From Tricholomella constricta (Eukaryota; Basidiomycota; Agaricomycetes; Agaricales; Lyophyllaceae), in the NCBI GenBank assembly GCA_013368375.1, contig JAACJP010000005.1:620001-684000 (forward strand): DNA of 64,000 bases, in the 5' to 3' direction. Below are positions 42,921-54,798 of this stretch, piece after piece. The stretch's first letter is position 1, and every line of letters starts with the position of its first letter. The translations under genes were made by a program, and so were the position numbers. The notes beneath the pieces were generated by a model, which saw only the letters and a list, made by a program, of their open reading frames with translations, made no database searches and had not been told where the DNA came from.

Positions 42921-44496
42921 ATGCATCGCACCCCCAAGACTGACAGACGCTGGTCGCCATTGAAAGTTCGACCAAGACCAAACTACTCTGAATCACCTTC
43001 TAAGAGAATCGACAAGGGCCAAGGCGCTAATGGGCGCCTTTACTCTCTCCCGATATCATCCAATCCCAACGACATCGATCTAATGTTCGACACCAGGCCT
43101 GGCAATTTCGTATACTGTCATGACCTCCATATCGGCGCCTACTCGGCTATGGTCGCTGTACGCGACTTGGACTGGGCGTGGGCGCAGGGAAGGTCGGCCG
43201 GGCGCGCTGTTTGTCTCAAGATATACCAAAAGACGGATATCCTCCGTGATGACGCGTTGCGTCGGCGAATCCTCCGCGAAGTGGATGCGCACAAGGTCAT
43301 ATTCGCAGGCACGCAAAAACGCAATATCGAGACTTTCGTTTTGCGCATTGAGGCGTCTTTGGTGGACGCGTCTCGGGTATTTCTCGCGACGGTAAGTCCA
43401 GGTTGACATGAAATAGTATTTGTTGCTTAAATGTTCATGATCAACAGGAACTCATGTGCCGTAACCTACTACAGGAGATCGCGGAGAACGTTTTGGAAAA
43501 GAACACGATCCGAAAATGGATTGCTCAAATCGTAACTATCACTATCGTATACTCGTGGTGACATCGCTAATGAACTCTGTCTTTCTAGGACCTAGGCCTC
43601 TTCGTTATCCATCACAGAAAAATAATCCATGGAGCGCTTAGACCCGAAAGCATCCTCGTCGGCTTCGACGGCAACGTCAAGGTCACTGATTTAAGCGCGA
43701 GTTTGCCCGCAAGCTCATTCACGAACCGGATGCACGAGAAGCCGCAGTGGCCATACTCGGCGCCTGAAACTTGGAACAGGACACCAGGCACTATCGTCAC
43801 GAAAGCTATCGACTACTGGGGTCTAGGTGTCATTGTCGTCGGATTGGAGGCGGAACGTAAACATACCAGAGTACGTCATTGTCTACCCATCTTCTCTCTC
43901 GCGGCATTAACGCATGGTATTCAACAGTGGGTGTTCGACGTTAATTATGGGGAAGCCTTTCGTCGATGGTACGACACCGCATACCCGACATTTCCAGGCC
44001 TTGACGATGAGGCTACTGCACTCGTCTCTGGGGTACGTTCCGTTCACAGTGGATATCTATTCAAATCTGACTTTGTGTAGCTGCTCAATTCTTACCCAGA
44101 ACTTCGCTTTGGGCACCTTCAACTGAAGAAGCAACGATATTTCGGCACCACCAACAGGTCTGTTCCCGCCCTCTCTGGGAAATGACATAGAGTTCCTGAC
44201 CCCCATTGGTTTTCTGGCAGGGATAACAAATATGCGGAGATCGAACAGTGGAAGCCTAAGGGTACGCTGCCTGCGAAACAATTTATCAGCGACGTCGACC
44301 TAATCATTATGCAGATCCACCATACATCCCGCTTGAGAGCAAGGCCTCACATCCGGAAAAATACTTGCCGACCGACAAAATCGAGGATCACAAGGACTGC
44401 GACGCCCGGTTCAAGCCTTTCTGCTGGATCAACAATAAAGGCGTATGGGGCAAGGCCGTGAAGGGTCATGGAGAGATCATGTATTCCAGCCGATGA
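42921..44496 (+). CDS. Protein kinase-like protein, probably a pseudokinase
   Basis: ATG at 42921 (MHRTPKTDRRWSPLKVR). Six or so exons give about 410 residues with a kinase fold: ~120-140 AVCLKIYQK (strand with the ATP-binding Lys), a helix with REVDAHKVIF, then IHGALRPESILV where HRDLKPxN is expected, VTDLSA instead of DFG, WPYSAPETW (APE motif kept) and DYWGLGVIVVGL (helix F). The catalytic Asp and the Asn are replaced (H-G-A…S) and the DFG Phe/Gly are missing, so phosphotransfer is unlikely. The C-terminus is charged and ends …GHGEIMYSSR, stop 44494-44496. Such degenerate kinases are common in the expanded kinase sets of mushroom-forming fungi. Its partner is unknown. Confidence 0.65.
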
Positions 44497-44853
44497 TCAT
44501 GTTTAATTTACCCCAGAACTCCAGCTTTCCGTATCCCATGTCCTTGGGGTAGAGATGTATCAAAAAGTCCCCTCGTTGTATCATTTATAGCAGGTTACGA
44601 GCCAACACGCATCATTTACATTCGGGATTAGGGGAGATGAGAACTCTCGGCTTACTTGTACCTTTCGCGAGGACCGACAGCATGTAATTCAATTAATTTA
44701 ACGGCATTAGGGAGAGGTCACAGACCCTCCAACCTACGTGTAATTGAGCAAACCCAAGTCCGTCGACAAAAAAGTCCGTGTGTATCCGTGGCGGAGGGTA
44801 TATAAATATCAATGGGTATCACGGCTTGGCGAAATGAGATGGATCGATTCCCA
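44497..44853. other. Intergenic region between convergent genes
   Basis: About 357 bases between two stop codons, holding AT-rich 3' ends. TATATAAATATCAATGG near 44800 looks like a TATA box but has no gene downstream on the plus strand. Confidence 0.4.
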
Positions 44854-46393
44854 TCACACAAGCATCAAGTGCATCTGCCACGGTTGCGTAGAGCGTCTGA
44901 CCACCATCCAATAGCGCGACGATAGCACAAGGAGTCTCCTAAAGAACGGATCCCGGAGTCGAGTCAGTTTCGGCGCAATCAATACACGATACGAGGAAGG
45001 GGAGCCGGGTTTCTTACGGGGTGATTTCTTGGATTTTGAAGCCAGTGAAGGATGTCGGCGCAGTCTGACTGGAGCATTGACCATATAGACAAGAAGAAAC
45101 CGAGTCCAGACTCCATGGCGATCATTTCATCAAAGACAAGTGCGGACAATGTCGTTTGGGCGGTTGTAATTGCATCTGTCTTGCGGTGACAGACTTGGGC
45201 TGTGTATTGCGCATGGGCGACTGCGTTGCGGGTGACTTGAGGAATATTGTTAGCATCTCACGGCCTTGCTTCGAAACAATTATAGATAACGTACGATCGA
45301 GCTGTTCATATAGTCGGCCGATAGTTGCAAGGTCGGGCGTGTCAAGCGTCTGTGGGTTGGTTGGGTTGGTTGGCTATTCTGATTGGTCTGAACTATGCAT
45401 TACCAGTCGTTGTTGCTTTGTTCTCGTTCGGGTGGATTTTCGCTTTGACGATGCGCATGTTCGATATATGGAAAGAGCAAAATGCGCTACATCCGGATTT
45501 GGAAAGTTCCCATTCTGCAGAGAACATCGTAAACAAGGAAAGTGTCGCGGTGAGTGATATGCAACATACTGCTTGACACAATCTATGGGGAAAAGGTCAT
45601 TGAAGGACATCGTCGTGGCGATGAGAGTTACATACTGTCGGACATTGCTTTCGAGGTCTGTTAGCTTTTGTGCGAGCTCGCGCAGTTCTCTCTGTCCTGC
45701 GGTGACCCTCTGGCTTGCAAATTTCAGAAAATCGGTATGGAACGTGTTCAGGGCCTTTGTAAATTTCATTGCATTGCCTACGAGTGTTCGTGTGATGGCT
45801 GCATGGTCGGCAGAAATCTGGACACAAGAACGTAATACGTTAGCCTCGAGACTGGTCCGCATGGAACAGGTGGAGAGACACGCGACATACGCTCATGAAA
45901 GATCTAAGGACCTGCAACTTCTCGTCATGCGAACGGCTTGTGGACGCGTTACGTGCTGTCAGAGGAAGAACCACAGTACAGAACACTGGCCAACAGGGCT
46001 TTCAATTCGAAGGTCGTTGCACTCGCGTCAGAGTGACTCACTTTTGAGCCGCCCAGATATAAATCCCGCGTTGCTGCGGAAGTTCCAGAGCACGTCTTTG
46101 AAGTCCTGATGGTCTCTTGGATCAACGATGGAGCCCTGGGGAGAGAGCGACAAGAATCTGTTGCTCACCTTGCGCAGTGAGTCCCACTGGGGTTTGAACG
46201 GCGACGCTAGCCTCAGCAGGTCGATCGTATGAAGCTGCTTCGCGATGTAGTCGAAGTTCTCCAAAAGGTTGACGGCCGTCAAAGCGAGCTGCCCGCAAGC
46301 GTTATCGAGGTCGCCATGGATGTCTGGCGCGTTTAGTGACCTCACAGTGTCTGCGTAACTGCCGGTGACATTCTGCTTTGCTGAAGTAGACAT
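44854..46393 (-). CDS. Uncharacterised all-helical protein
   Basis: ATG at 46393 (MSTSAKQNVTGSYADTV). Exons continue through ~45862-45560 (LEANVLRSCVQISADHAAITRTL…), ~45353-45295 (TLDTPDLATIGRLYEQLD), ~45180-45020 (ALVFDEMIAMESGLGFFLSI) and a last exon ETPCAIVALLDGGQT…DALDACV, stop 44854-44856. The protein looks almost entirely helical and amphipathic. One stretch, GLGFFLSIWSMLQSD, is weakly hydrophobic. There is no signal peptide or known motif. The pattern of long helices recalls fungal helical-bundle proteins, but no function can be given. Exon boundaries are approximate. Confidence 0.5.
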
Positions 46394-48193
46394 GTGGAGG
46401 GGTCCTTGGGAGATGGAAGGAGCATAGAAAACCCTGCTACTTATAGCTTAATTCCCGACGATGTAGGCATTTAGATCGCTGGGATGCGGAGATGGATGAT
46501 CGTTCCGAACCATGTATTCAGTTAGAGTAGGAGATAGGACCTGATTTTCTTTTGACCGGGAAATTGCTGTGTCAAGCCCTGTTTAGTACACAGTGTATAA
46601 TAATTGAATAAACGCCGCAACATGGCAGCGTGTTTTCAAGTCGGTAGATGACGGAATGTAACTTAGATATCGCCAATAATTGGGACCCTTGAGTGATTTG
46701 TCGGGGCCTCTCGTGATATTTTCTCAGGTTCAGCTCAGGTTCCCCTCCCGTTATGACCCCGACGATCACTTTGTTGGTCATGACATCTTGTCTCCCCACC
46801 ATCTACTACATCATTTTCTGTGTTTTTTGACGTCCTGATGAATTCCTGATCGAACTACTTTCTGCCAAAATCCGGATATCCACAATCCCTGCCCGGGAAA
46901 GACCAGAATCGTACATTCTCATGAACGCCCGCCCGCGCTTCCATGTGATGATCCTGCTTCTAAGCGCGGAGGAGCTTACAGAAGGGTTGAATGGTCCTCT
47001 CCATCCTCCGTTTCGCATCGACGCCATGTGGATCAATTGACGGACAGCGCGGGTGAAAACCTGACAGCCCATCGTACCTGCAAACCTGCCAGGAACAGAC
47101 CCTTGTTCCGATGCCTTCGATCCGTCTTTCGAGCTGGGGAAGGCTGTTAGAACATATTTTCGACGGAAAGCACAAAGACATGGCTTCGCGATCCACACAT
47201 CGTTTGCCAGCTCATAGCGCAACCGTTGCAAGATGTCTAAACATCAGCCTCCTCAACAACTAAGTGGCACTTCGGTCCGTGGAGACCTGTCCTCGAGGCT
47301 GGCCTTTCGAGTTTCACCGCAGCCTTCTTCAATCCGATCCTCGCTCTCCTTCCACATAACCTATTCTTGGTTTTAATGCTGTTATCTTGCTGGCATGTGG
47401 CAAACGGATCACACCTGGAGGCATAGCCTCCCCGAAAACCCGTAGGCCGCTCGGTGACTGTGCGAAGAAGACGGAACGAAGGACAGAAGGACGGGCTTAA
47501 AATTTGACACATCAAACAGGAAGCATCTTCGTCATGCTGGCTCAGTCCTGGCTCCTGACCTGATGGAAAGCATACTGGGTTTCGAAAAAAAGTGACGCTC
47601 AGAACGCATGGTCATTTCGCCAGGACCCGACGCTCTACGCTTGGCTATTGTCTCCTTTGGCGAGTGGGCGCCTTCGTACATATGGGTAACGTACCAAAAA
47701 TTACCGCGGGTTTGGTTGATCGCCAAACCCATGGAGCACATAGCGCCACGAATAGTTTGCGGATTTAGTCCGGGCAAATCGATCTTCAATTGAGGCATTT
47801 TTTTCCCCTGATTGACTGACTGCCCGACGGACGGGCAGCGGAGAAGAAGTCCTGCGAAATGCTTTTACAAAAGCGATGTAGGCGGAAAGATCAGATCGAT
47901 TTATGCACAGCAACCTAGCGATAAGTCTTTAAGAACATGCTGAATGGAGCGGGGGATGGTGGCTTGACTGGAAAATAGTCCGCATGGTAGTTCAACCCAG
48001 CCCCTACGGATATGTGGTGTCCTGTTCGGCTCCGTAGGCAATATATAGACTTGAAAATGAATAAAGGATATGAGTGCTTGAAGTTCAAGACGTTGATGGT
48101 ATCAAACTACACTTGTAGGTACGTCGGACCGGGTTAAGTTTATGTGGGAAAGGCATGAGAAGAACATGAAGTGTTAGACCTTCACGATGAGCT
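46394..48193. other. 1.8-kb region with no supported gene
   Basis: Short open frames on the minus strand (46806-47231, 47237-47515, 47532-47798) have no recognisable domain and do not join convincingly, so they were not called. A decayed gene on the minus strand cannot be excluded. Confidence 0.4.
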
Positions 48194-49304
48194 TTATATT
48201 GGAGGACTCGGAGGAACCTGAAGCAAGAGTATCGTAACATCGTCGCCAGGGTTTCTGATGTCCATCACAGAGTGCAGCAGAAACTCGGCGAGATTGTCGA
48301 CGCCTTGCTCCATACCTCGACGCACAATCTCCACGGCCACTTCACTAGATACGCAGTCCCATAACCCATCGGTAGCCATGATCACAAATGCGTTTTCCTG
48401 CAGTTGCATAGTACCTACCTCAGGTGTTGCGGTCAGGTATGGTGGCGTCCGATATAGGTAAAACATGGAGTGATATTGAGCACTCATAGTGACCTTTCCA
48501 GGGTCCTCAACTGATGAGAGAGCTTCAATGTATCTCTTGTGCTGCCAGTTGCCAATTAGGCCGTGAGGGAGCTTGTAATACGCATCACCGAAGCCTAAGC
48601 GCGATTGAACGTCAACCATGATTGCCAAGCGGAGCGTCAGATAAGTTTACCTCGCGTGCTCATTAAACGGCCAAAGAGACGACCTCCGACGATCAGCGTG
48701 TCCTCGCCGGGGTGTTCACGGGCAAGCCGTTCCTTCTCCGAAGGAGTTCTGGCATTTAAGTCCTCTGTTTGTTGTAACTGAGCCTCCGAGGGATTAAACA
48801 ACACAGCTCTGCAGTCGCCTGCATTTGCGAAAGACACTGTTAGAGTTTCGATGTTGATATCAAGGATCAGAGCCGTGCATCCGGATTTCACGACTTGGGC
48901 ATGCTGTACCCAATCCTTCGACTTGGCCCGAAAGACGGAATGGTCGCGGGCAAAACTTTGAACCATGGAATTGTCCGTTTCCCGGAATATGCGTGCATGA
49001 TGCGCGGGCGAATTTGCCATAAGGGCAGCGGGAAGGGTGGAGCTGATGTGCTGCGCAGTTGCTGCACCGCCGTGTCCTGGAATGTTTAGAACATGAATGA
49101 GGTGGTGCTAAGTTGGCAGGAAGAATAAATTATTGGGTATGTACCATCGTAAACCCCAAGAATCAGCCTGTCGGGGCGTTGCTGAGTTGAGATGGAGAAC
49201 CTGTCTTCAATGGGGCGTTTGGTGGGCTGGTACTGGTGAATGTGGATCTTGAAACCGGCAAAGGTTTGTGTCGACGAATGTATTGCACCTGGGCCTGTCA
49301 TCAT
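48194..49304 (-). CDS. PP2C-family Ser/Thr phosphatase
   Basis: Metal-dependent phosphatase with all main motifs: RPIEDRFS (metal Asp), GVYDG then HGGAATAQHIS across an intron, FANAGDCRAVLF, STR then GFGDAYYKL across an intron (the SxGLGD motif with Phe for Leu), ATDGLWDCVSSE and NPGDDVTILLLQV. The stop is at 48194-48196. The start is taken at 49304 (MMTGPGAIHSSTQTFAG). A short upstream exon MHDNQLPLFDK from 49521 would splice in frame (intron ending TCTAG just before 49304) and may be the true start. The layout resembles the mitochondrial Ptc5/pyruvate dehydrogenase phosphatase branch, but no targeting peptide was established. It is divergent from SCC3 with under 300 bp between them. Confidence 0.82.
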
Positions 49305-49591
49305 CTAGAACCAGTCCCTAAGTTTGTCCAGTCTAAGGGCTTGTTTCGAAGTCTATGTCTCCGCCGACGGAGATACTGCGCGATTTAACTTATTTGAATA
49401 TATGTCGAACTCGGAGAAACGAACGGAATACCTGTGATACACACTAAGGAGGGTATTAGTCCAAAGCAAAGCAGGAGGTGATGCAAACCTTGTCGAACAA
49501 AGGGAGTTGGTTGTCGTGCATGATGGGCAGTCGAAAGGGTTTGACTTGTTTCAGCTTGTTTGCACAGCCATCTTGACGCGACGCGACCACC

Positions 49592-52500
49592 ATGGCGTCT
49601 GAGAGTCCTGCAGATTCTCCTGCTCCCCGTCGTTCACAGAGAGAAAGAAAGGTTGTAAAGCCTTTCGCTCCAGGTACGATACAATTAAATTCGCGAGAAC
49701 GAATCTGACACCAGAAGTCCAGCTGCGAGCCAGTCGAGCAAAGGCAAGCGCAAGCGCCACGACAGTGATACGGAAGCAGAGGCAACGGATGCACATGACC
49801 AAGAAGACGACGATGGTGGTCCTGAAGACGATGGAGACGAGGCTGATGAGGAAGAGGAGGAATTTAGCGCGCCGAAACCCAAGAGACAGCCAAAGAAGAG
49901 CCAGGCTAAAACATCAACCCGCAAGGCCAAGGGCCCTCCTCCTACGAAGAAGCCTCGTATCGCAAGAACTGCGGCTGAAAAACCCGCCAAATCTACGATA
50001 ACGAGAAGAGGAAGAAAGCCTAAAGAAGGCGACGACGCGTACGATGCGGCCCAAGTCGCGAAAGACACGAAAATCACGGCCGATAACCCTCTATTCAGTA
50101 TGTGTCGACATCATTTCCTTGAAGTATAGCTTGACCTGCATCTCACAGACGCCGTCATGAACCCTTCTGCTGCGCTGCAGTCTACCGCCGAGGACTTTCT
50201 GGAGTCCCTCGAACAATCTCCTAATGCCGCCCTTGCGGAACTTGTCAACCTCATTTTGCGAGCTTGCGGGTGCAACGATTCCGTTAATTCTGACGAAGTC
50301 ATCGATTTCGATGGTGTCGTTGACGCCCTTGACAACTTCACTGAAGGTTTAAAACAGGTCCGCCTACTTTGCACTCCCCGTACTCAATGGTTGACGCGTA
50401 AATGTAGGACAACTCTCCAGTATACCCTTTAACTTCGAAAATGCCAGTCTTCAAGAAGTTCCGCAGATCATTGTCCGAGTTTATCGAACGTCTCATCGCC
50501 TCCTCTGCCGACCTCGGTATTCTGTACACCTCCGACTTGATGGAGACTTTACAAACATGGGTCATTGCCATGTCATCATCTCAAATCCGTAGTTTCAGGC
50601 ATACGGCGACTGTGGTGGCCCTTGAAGTCGAAACTTCATTATGCGACGTCGCAGCTGCAGTTGAAAAAGAGGCTGAAGTTGTTGGCCGCCAGCGTGAAGG
50701 GGAGAAGAAACGGAAGTCTTCCAATAAGGGAAGCGGTGCCCGGGATAAGGAGCTTGAGGCGAAGGCTAAGGAGATCAGGAAACGCCGGACGAAGCTGTCT
50801 GAATTCTTGAAAGAATTTGTTGATGGGTGAGTGACCAAAATATATTCTCACCCTGCATCTAGGAGGCTTAAGGTGCACCCAGTGTCTTTGTGCATCGCTA
50901 TCGCGATCTCGATCCCAATATTCGCGCTGAATGTGTTCGTGCTATTGGTCTCTGGTTCAAGAAATACCCTGGCCACTTCCTCGACGCGGCATACCTCCGT
51001 TACGTCGGCTGGGTCCTCTCAGACTCGAATACTCATGTTCGTCTCGAAGCTGTAAAATCCCTGTCTGGTGTCTACGACCAGGCTGATTATATCGGCTCGC
51101 TCAACCATTTCACGGAACGATTCAAACCTCGCTTGATTGAGATGGCGACGAGTGACACTGAGGTATCCATCCGAGTTGCAGTCATTCAAGTTCTAGGGGC
51201 TATCGATAGCCATTCTCTCCTCGAGGACGAAGAGCGCGAGAAACTGTGCCTCTTGGTGTTTGACGAGGAGGCGAAGGTGCGGAAGACTGTCAGCAAATTT
51301 GTGAAGGGTGTGTGGGAAGAGGCAGTCGAAGAGCGACTTGTCGGCAAGGACAAGCCGAGCGAGGAAGACCGTCAACGTGCCGGCCTCAAAGCTCTCGCCG
51401 TGCTCTTGGTCAAGTGGTGTAAATCCCTTGACAAAATCGTGGGTGGCGAGGATAATGAAGATATGGACGAGGAAGATGACGAAAGTGAAGGGAACGCCCG
51501 GTCCAACAAGAGGCGGGAGGTTGCGGCGTTGGTGGCGATGGACCATAGAGGCCGCACGGCTCTTGCGGTCGAGGCACTTTGGGACGAAGTGGATGTTGTC
51601 CGCGACTGGGAGCCGTTACTCGATCTGTTACTGCTTGACCATTCCGCAGCTGAAGATGAAGAATTACAGGAGACGAGGACTGGTCGATCGCGAGGGCATG
51701 CAAACGGCAAGGCGCACACGCCCGACTCTGCCGTGGACGAAGCCTGGAGGCTGGATGAACTGGAGGAAAGCGTCTTGATCGAGGTCCTCGTCGCTGCACT
51801 TCGTCGAGCGAAGGCGGAGGCTGCTAGTAGCAAGAAGGTAACCTCGAAAACGGTGATCCACCCGTTCTGTTTGACTGATCTCCTGGTTTTGCTGTATTGT
51901 CAGGGTGAAGAAGAGACCGTCACGAATGACATAACGCGCGAACTAATCAAGGGGCTTCCCCGGCTTTTCATCAAGCATCAAACTGACCAGAATCGCATCG
52001 CTGATGTCCTTTTGATACCAACGCTAATGAATCTGGATCTGTACCTAGAGATGCGGATGATAACTGTATGTCATTATTGCCTATGTTCTCGTGACATACT
52101 CATCTATGTCATTCAGAGTTATGCCAGTCTATGGGATGACGTTACAAAACAATTTCTCTCACATTCATCACTGAATGTCCTGACTCACGCAATGGCCGCC
52201 ATACGTCACTTCATGGATGCGACCAGCTTGTCAAACACCAATAGCACGAAGATCCTCGAGTTGGAAGACGAGCTGTCAACTATCCTCCGCGATACCGTAG
52301 CCGGCCGCGATGAGATCGAAGTGGCATCCTTCAGTGAGGACGAAGTTCTCTCCTTGAGTGCACTTTGCACCCGCCTTGCAGTTCTTTTCGGAAGTCGCAA
52401 TATGACGGCCTGGATCGAAGAAGACGAGGGCGGTAAACAGAGCAGTGCATGGGATATAATCAACGCGCTTATTGAAAGAGGGAGGCTTGGCTACAAGGAA

Positions 52501-54533
52501 GAAGAAACGGTGAGGTCTCCTATAGGCGTCTATGTTTGGCGTTAATCTCAGATTTTGCCACCCATGTCCAGCTGATTGAACAAGCGCTTCAAGTTCTCAC
52601 TCTCCATATTATCTGGAAAGGGAAACTCCTCGCCCATGACCCAGATCCATCACCCGAAGACATCCGCTTTAAGGAGACCCTCGTGACTCAACGCGAAACT
52701 TTGCTTGAAAAAGTGGTTGAATACGCAGTGGGCACACAATCGAACACTGCTGATAATGTTAAGAGGGCGGTGAGGGCGTTGATCCACTTACTGGCCCGAT
52801 ACGATGCTAACGCTCATCCCGTCAAGGCGTTCAAAAATCTTCTCGATCTCCATGTTCTGTTCTCCGCAGCGGAGACCGTTGATGCGAACGGAAACCCGCT
52901 ACCAATCGCGTCCATCTCGCTTTCCCTTGATGACGAAATCCAGTATCGCTGTGCGGGGTATATTCAGGCAGAGATCGAGCGATACGCCGATACGCTCGAA
53001 GTCGCTGTTGAGGATGCTGAACAAGAACCAAAGGAGAGCGGGGATGAAAGTGGCGATGACGACGGCACAGCGAAGGCCACCAAAGCAGGGAATGGCAAGA
53101 AAATGCGTGCCGAAAGTATGCTGTCAGATTCAGACACTGCCTTACAATGTTTGACATGTTTTTCTTACAGTCGATATCACCTCGCGAGCTCATTTAGAGC
53201 AGGAATATTTATTTATCGACGTTATGTCAACGTTCTTGCGAGCCATACGCGCCGGCGCTCTTCATATACGTCACGGTTCTATCCTGCTTGCACATTATGG
53301 CAGGTTGGGTCCAGCCTTCAATGCGTGCTCGAAGGTAGTTGTCGACGTCCTTCGGGAAGAAGGGATGATGAATAACCACGGCGATGTGGTAGTGTCTGTA
53401 CTCACTCAGGCACTTCAAGAGGTCAGTCGCTTAACATCCGCGATCTTTCAAGCCGAATTCACATTTCATCCCCAAGTCATTTACGTTAGTCCTTGACGGC
53501 GTCGTTCACGACGAGACTAACTCCTTGCAATTGTCGAAACTCCTTGCGACGTGTTTTGTCATTCGTGGCAGCCAACTGTCAATTATTCGTCGTCTCGACA
53601 ATCAATATGTCGTGCGAGTCCATACGGAGCTGTTATCGTGGATCGCCAAACGCTTGGCACTTTACGAGAGCAACAAGAACAAGAAGGCATTGAAGTTGGC
53701 GATACTGTTCTTCAAAGTCCTTGTGCCATTATTGGGTGTAATTCCCAGTCGGGATGCTTTGAAGATGTACGTCACTATTGAAACTGATGTGTAAACTGAG
53801 ACTGACGAAGAAATTAGCAAAGCACACATGGATCAGGTTCTAGCGCAGGCAAAGGTGGAAGTTTCGCCCACTTCCAAAGTTTGGGAACCTCAAAGAGCTT
53901 ACGAAAAGCGGCTGGCCACTGCTATGTCGAAAGAGAAAGGTTTGCTCATCGTGCTTCCACCCAAAAGCGACATATTTACCAGGATTTGCAGCTCTCGCGA
54001 CGGGTGGACGTCAAGGCAGGGCGAAAGGCTCGAAGTCTGCCGCTGGTGTCTCTACCGATGAGGAAGGCACGGATGGAGAAGGACCTCTCACTGAAACTGA
54101 GGCCCGACAACCACCAACACTTCCAAAACCACGACCACGACGCAGTACTCGTGCAGCTGCAGCTGAGCCTCAGGAAGATGCGGAGCAGACTGCTGAGGAG
54201 CTGGAGCCCGAACCCACCACCCCAAAACCTCGGCCGCGGCCCAGAGCGACATACAAGAAGAAGACACCTGCAGAGCCTGCCCCCGAAAATAACGAACAAG
54301 CTTCTGCTCCCCAGTCGCCTGCCGCATCGAATATCGATGAGGAGCCTCCGATCAATGGAGTTGAGACGCCTAAAGCTTCACGCAAACGAGCCCGACCACA
54401 TGATGATGAGGAGATGCAAGATGCAGCGGCGATAAATGCTGCGGGAGAGGCCCCAGATTCGCAGGTGCCTCTGCGTACACCGCCCCCGGCCGATGGTGAA
54501 TTCCAGATTCGCAGAAAGCGTGTGCGGCACTAG
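49592..54533 (+). CDS. SCC3: Cohesin subunit SCC3/STAG
   Basis: ATG at 49592 (MASESPADSPAPRRSQRE). The protein opens with an acidic/basic disordered N-terminus (EEEEEFSAPKPKRQPKKSQ). The STAG domain follows around NPSAALQSTAEDFLES, FKKFRRSLSEFIERLI and YTSDLMETLQTWVIAMSSS, then the conserved SCD segment VFVHRYRDLDPNIRAECV, YLRYVGWVLSDSNTHVRLEA. HEAT-like helices fill exons through ~53780. The C-terminal tail is disordered with basic and Pro-rich stretches and ends DGEFQIRRKRVRH, stop 54531-54533. At least twelve exons, about 1,300 residues, normal for the family. SCC3 binds the Scc1 kleisin and DNA and is essential for sister-chromatid cohesion. Its 3' end and flank were copied beside all three HNH genes. 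Confidence 0.92.
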
Positions 54534-54798
54534 GGGATGTCTGACTTTTCTACTTACTTATCTTATTATTTCTTACCCCTCTGTCGTGCTTTGCTTGTGC
54601 TGTCGATGTAAGATGATTACAAGATGTAATAACATAGATACTGGTATTTGATTGAGGCTAGCTCATGCGATATATATACTTGGCGGATGAGAGTGAAGGA
54701 GCGACGAGTGATGGATACAGAAAGCAACACAAAATGCACAAGGATTGGATATAAGTTAGTCATAAATTCCAAAGATGGTCATAAGTAGCAAGCAATGT
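54534..54798. other. SCC3 3' flank, donor of the copied fragments
   Basis: Sequences from here to ~54703 recur reverse-complemented upstream of HNH copies 1-3. It includes GCGATATATATACTTGGCGG (54667-54686), which in the HNH copy 2 unit lies ~110 bp upstream of the HNH start. The region is otherwise the short gap between two convergent genes. Confidence 0.6.

Noticed and set aside
45325..45576. Plus-strand 83-codon frame with a hydrophobic stretch resembling a membrane protein
   Set aside because: It lies across exons and an intron of the minus-strand helical gene, whose splice sites close in frame.
46806..47798. Three minus-strand frames as one gene
   Set aside because: They cannot be joined by convincing splice sites and encode nothing recognisable.
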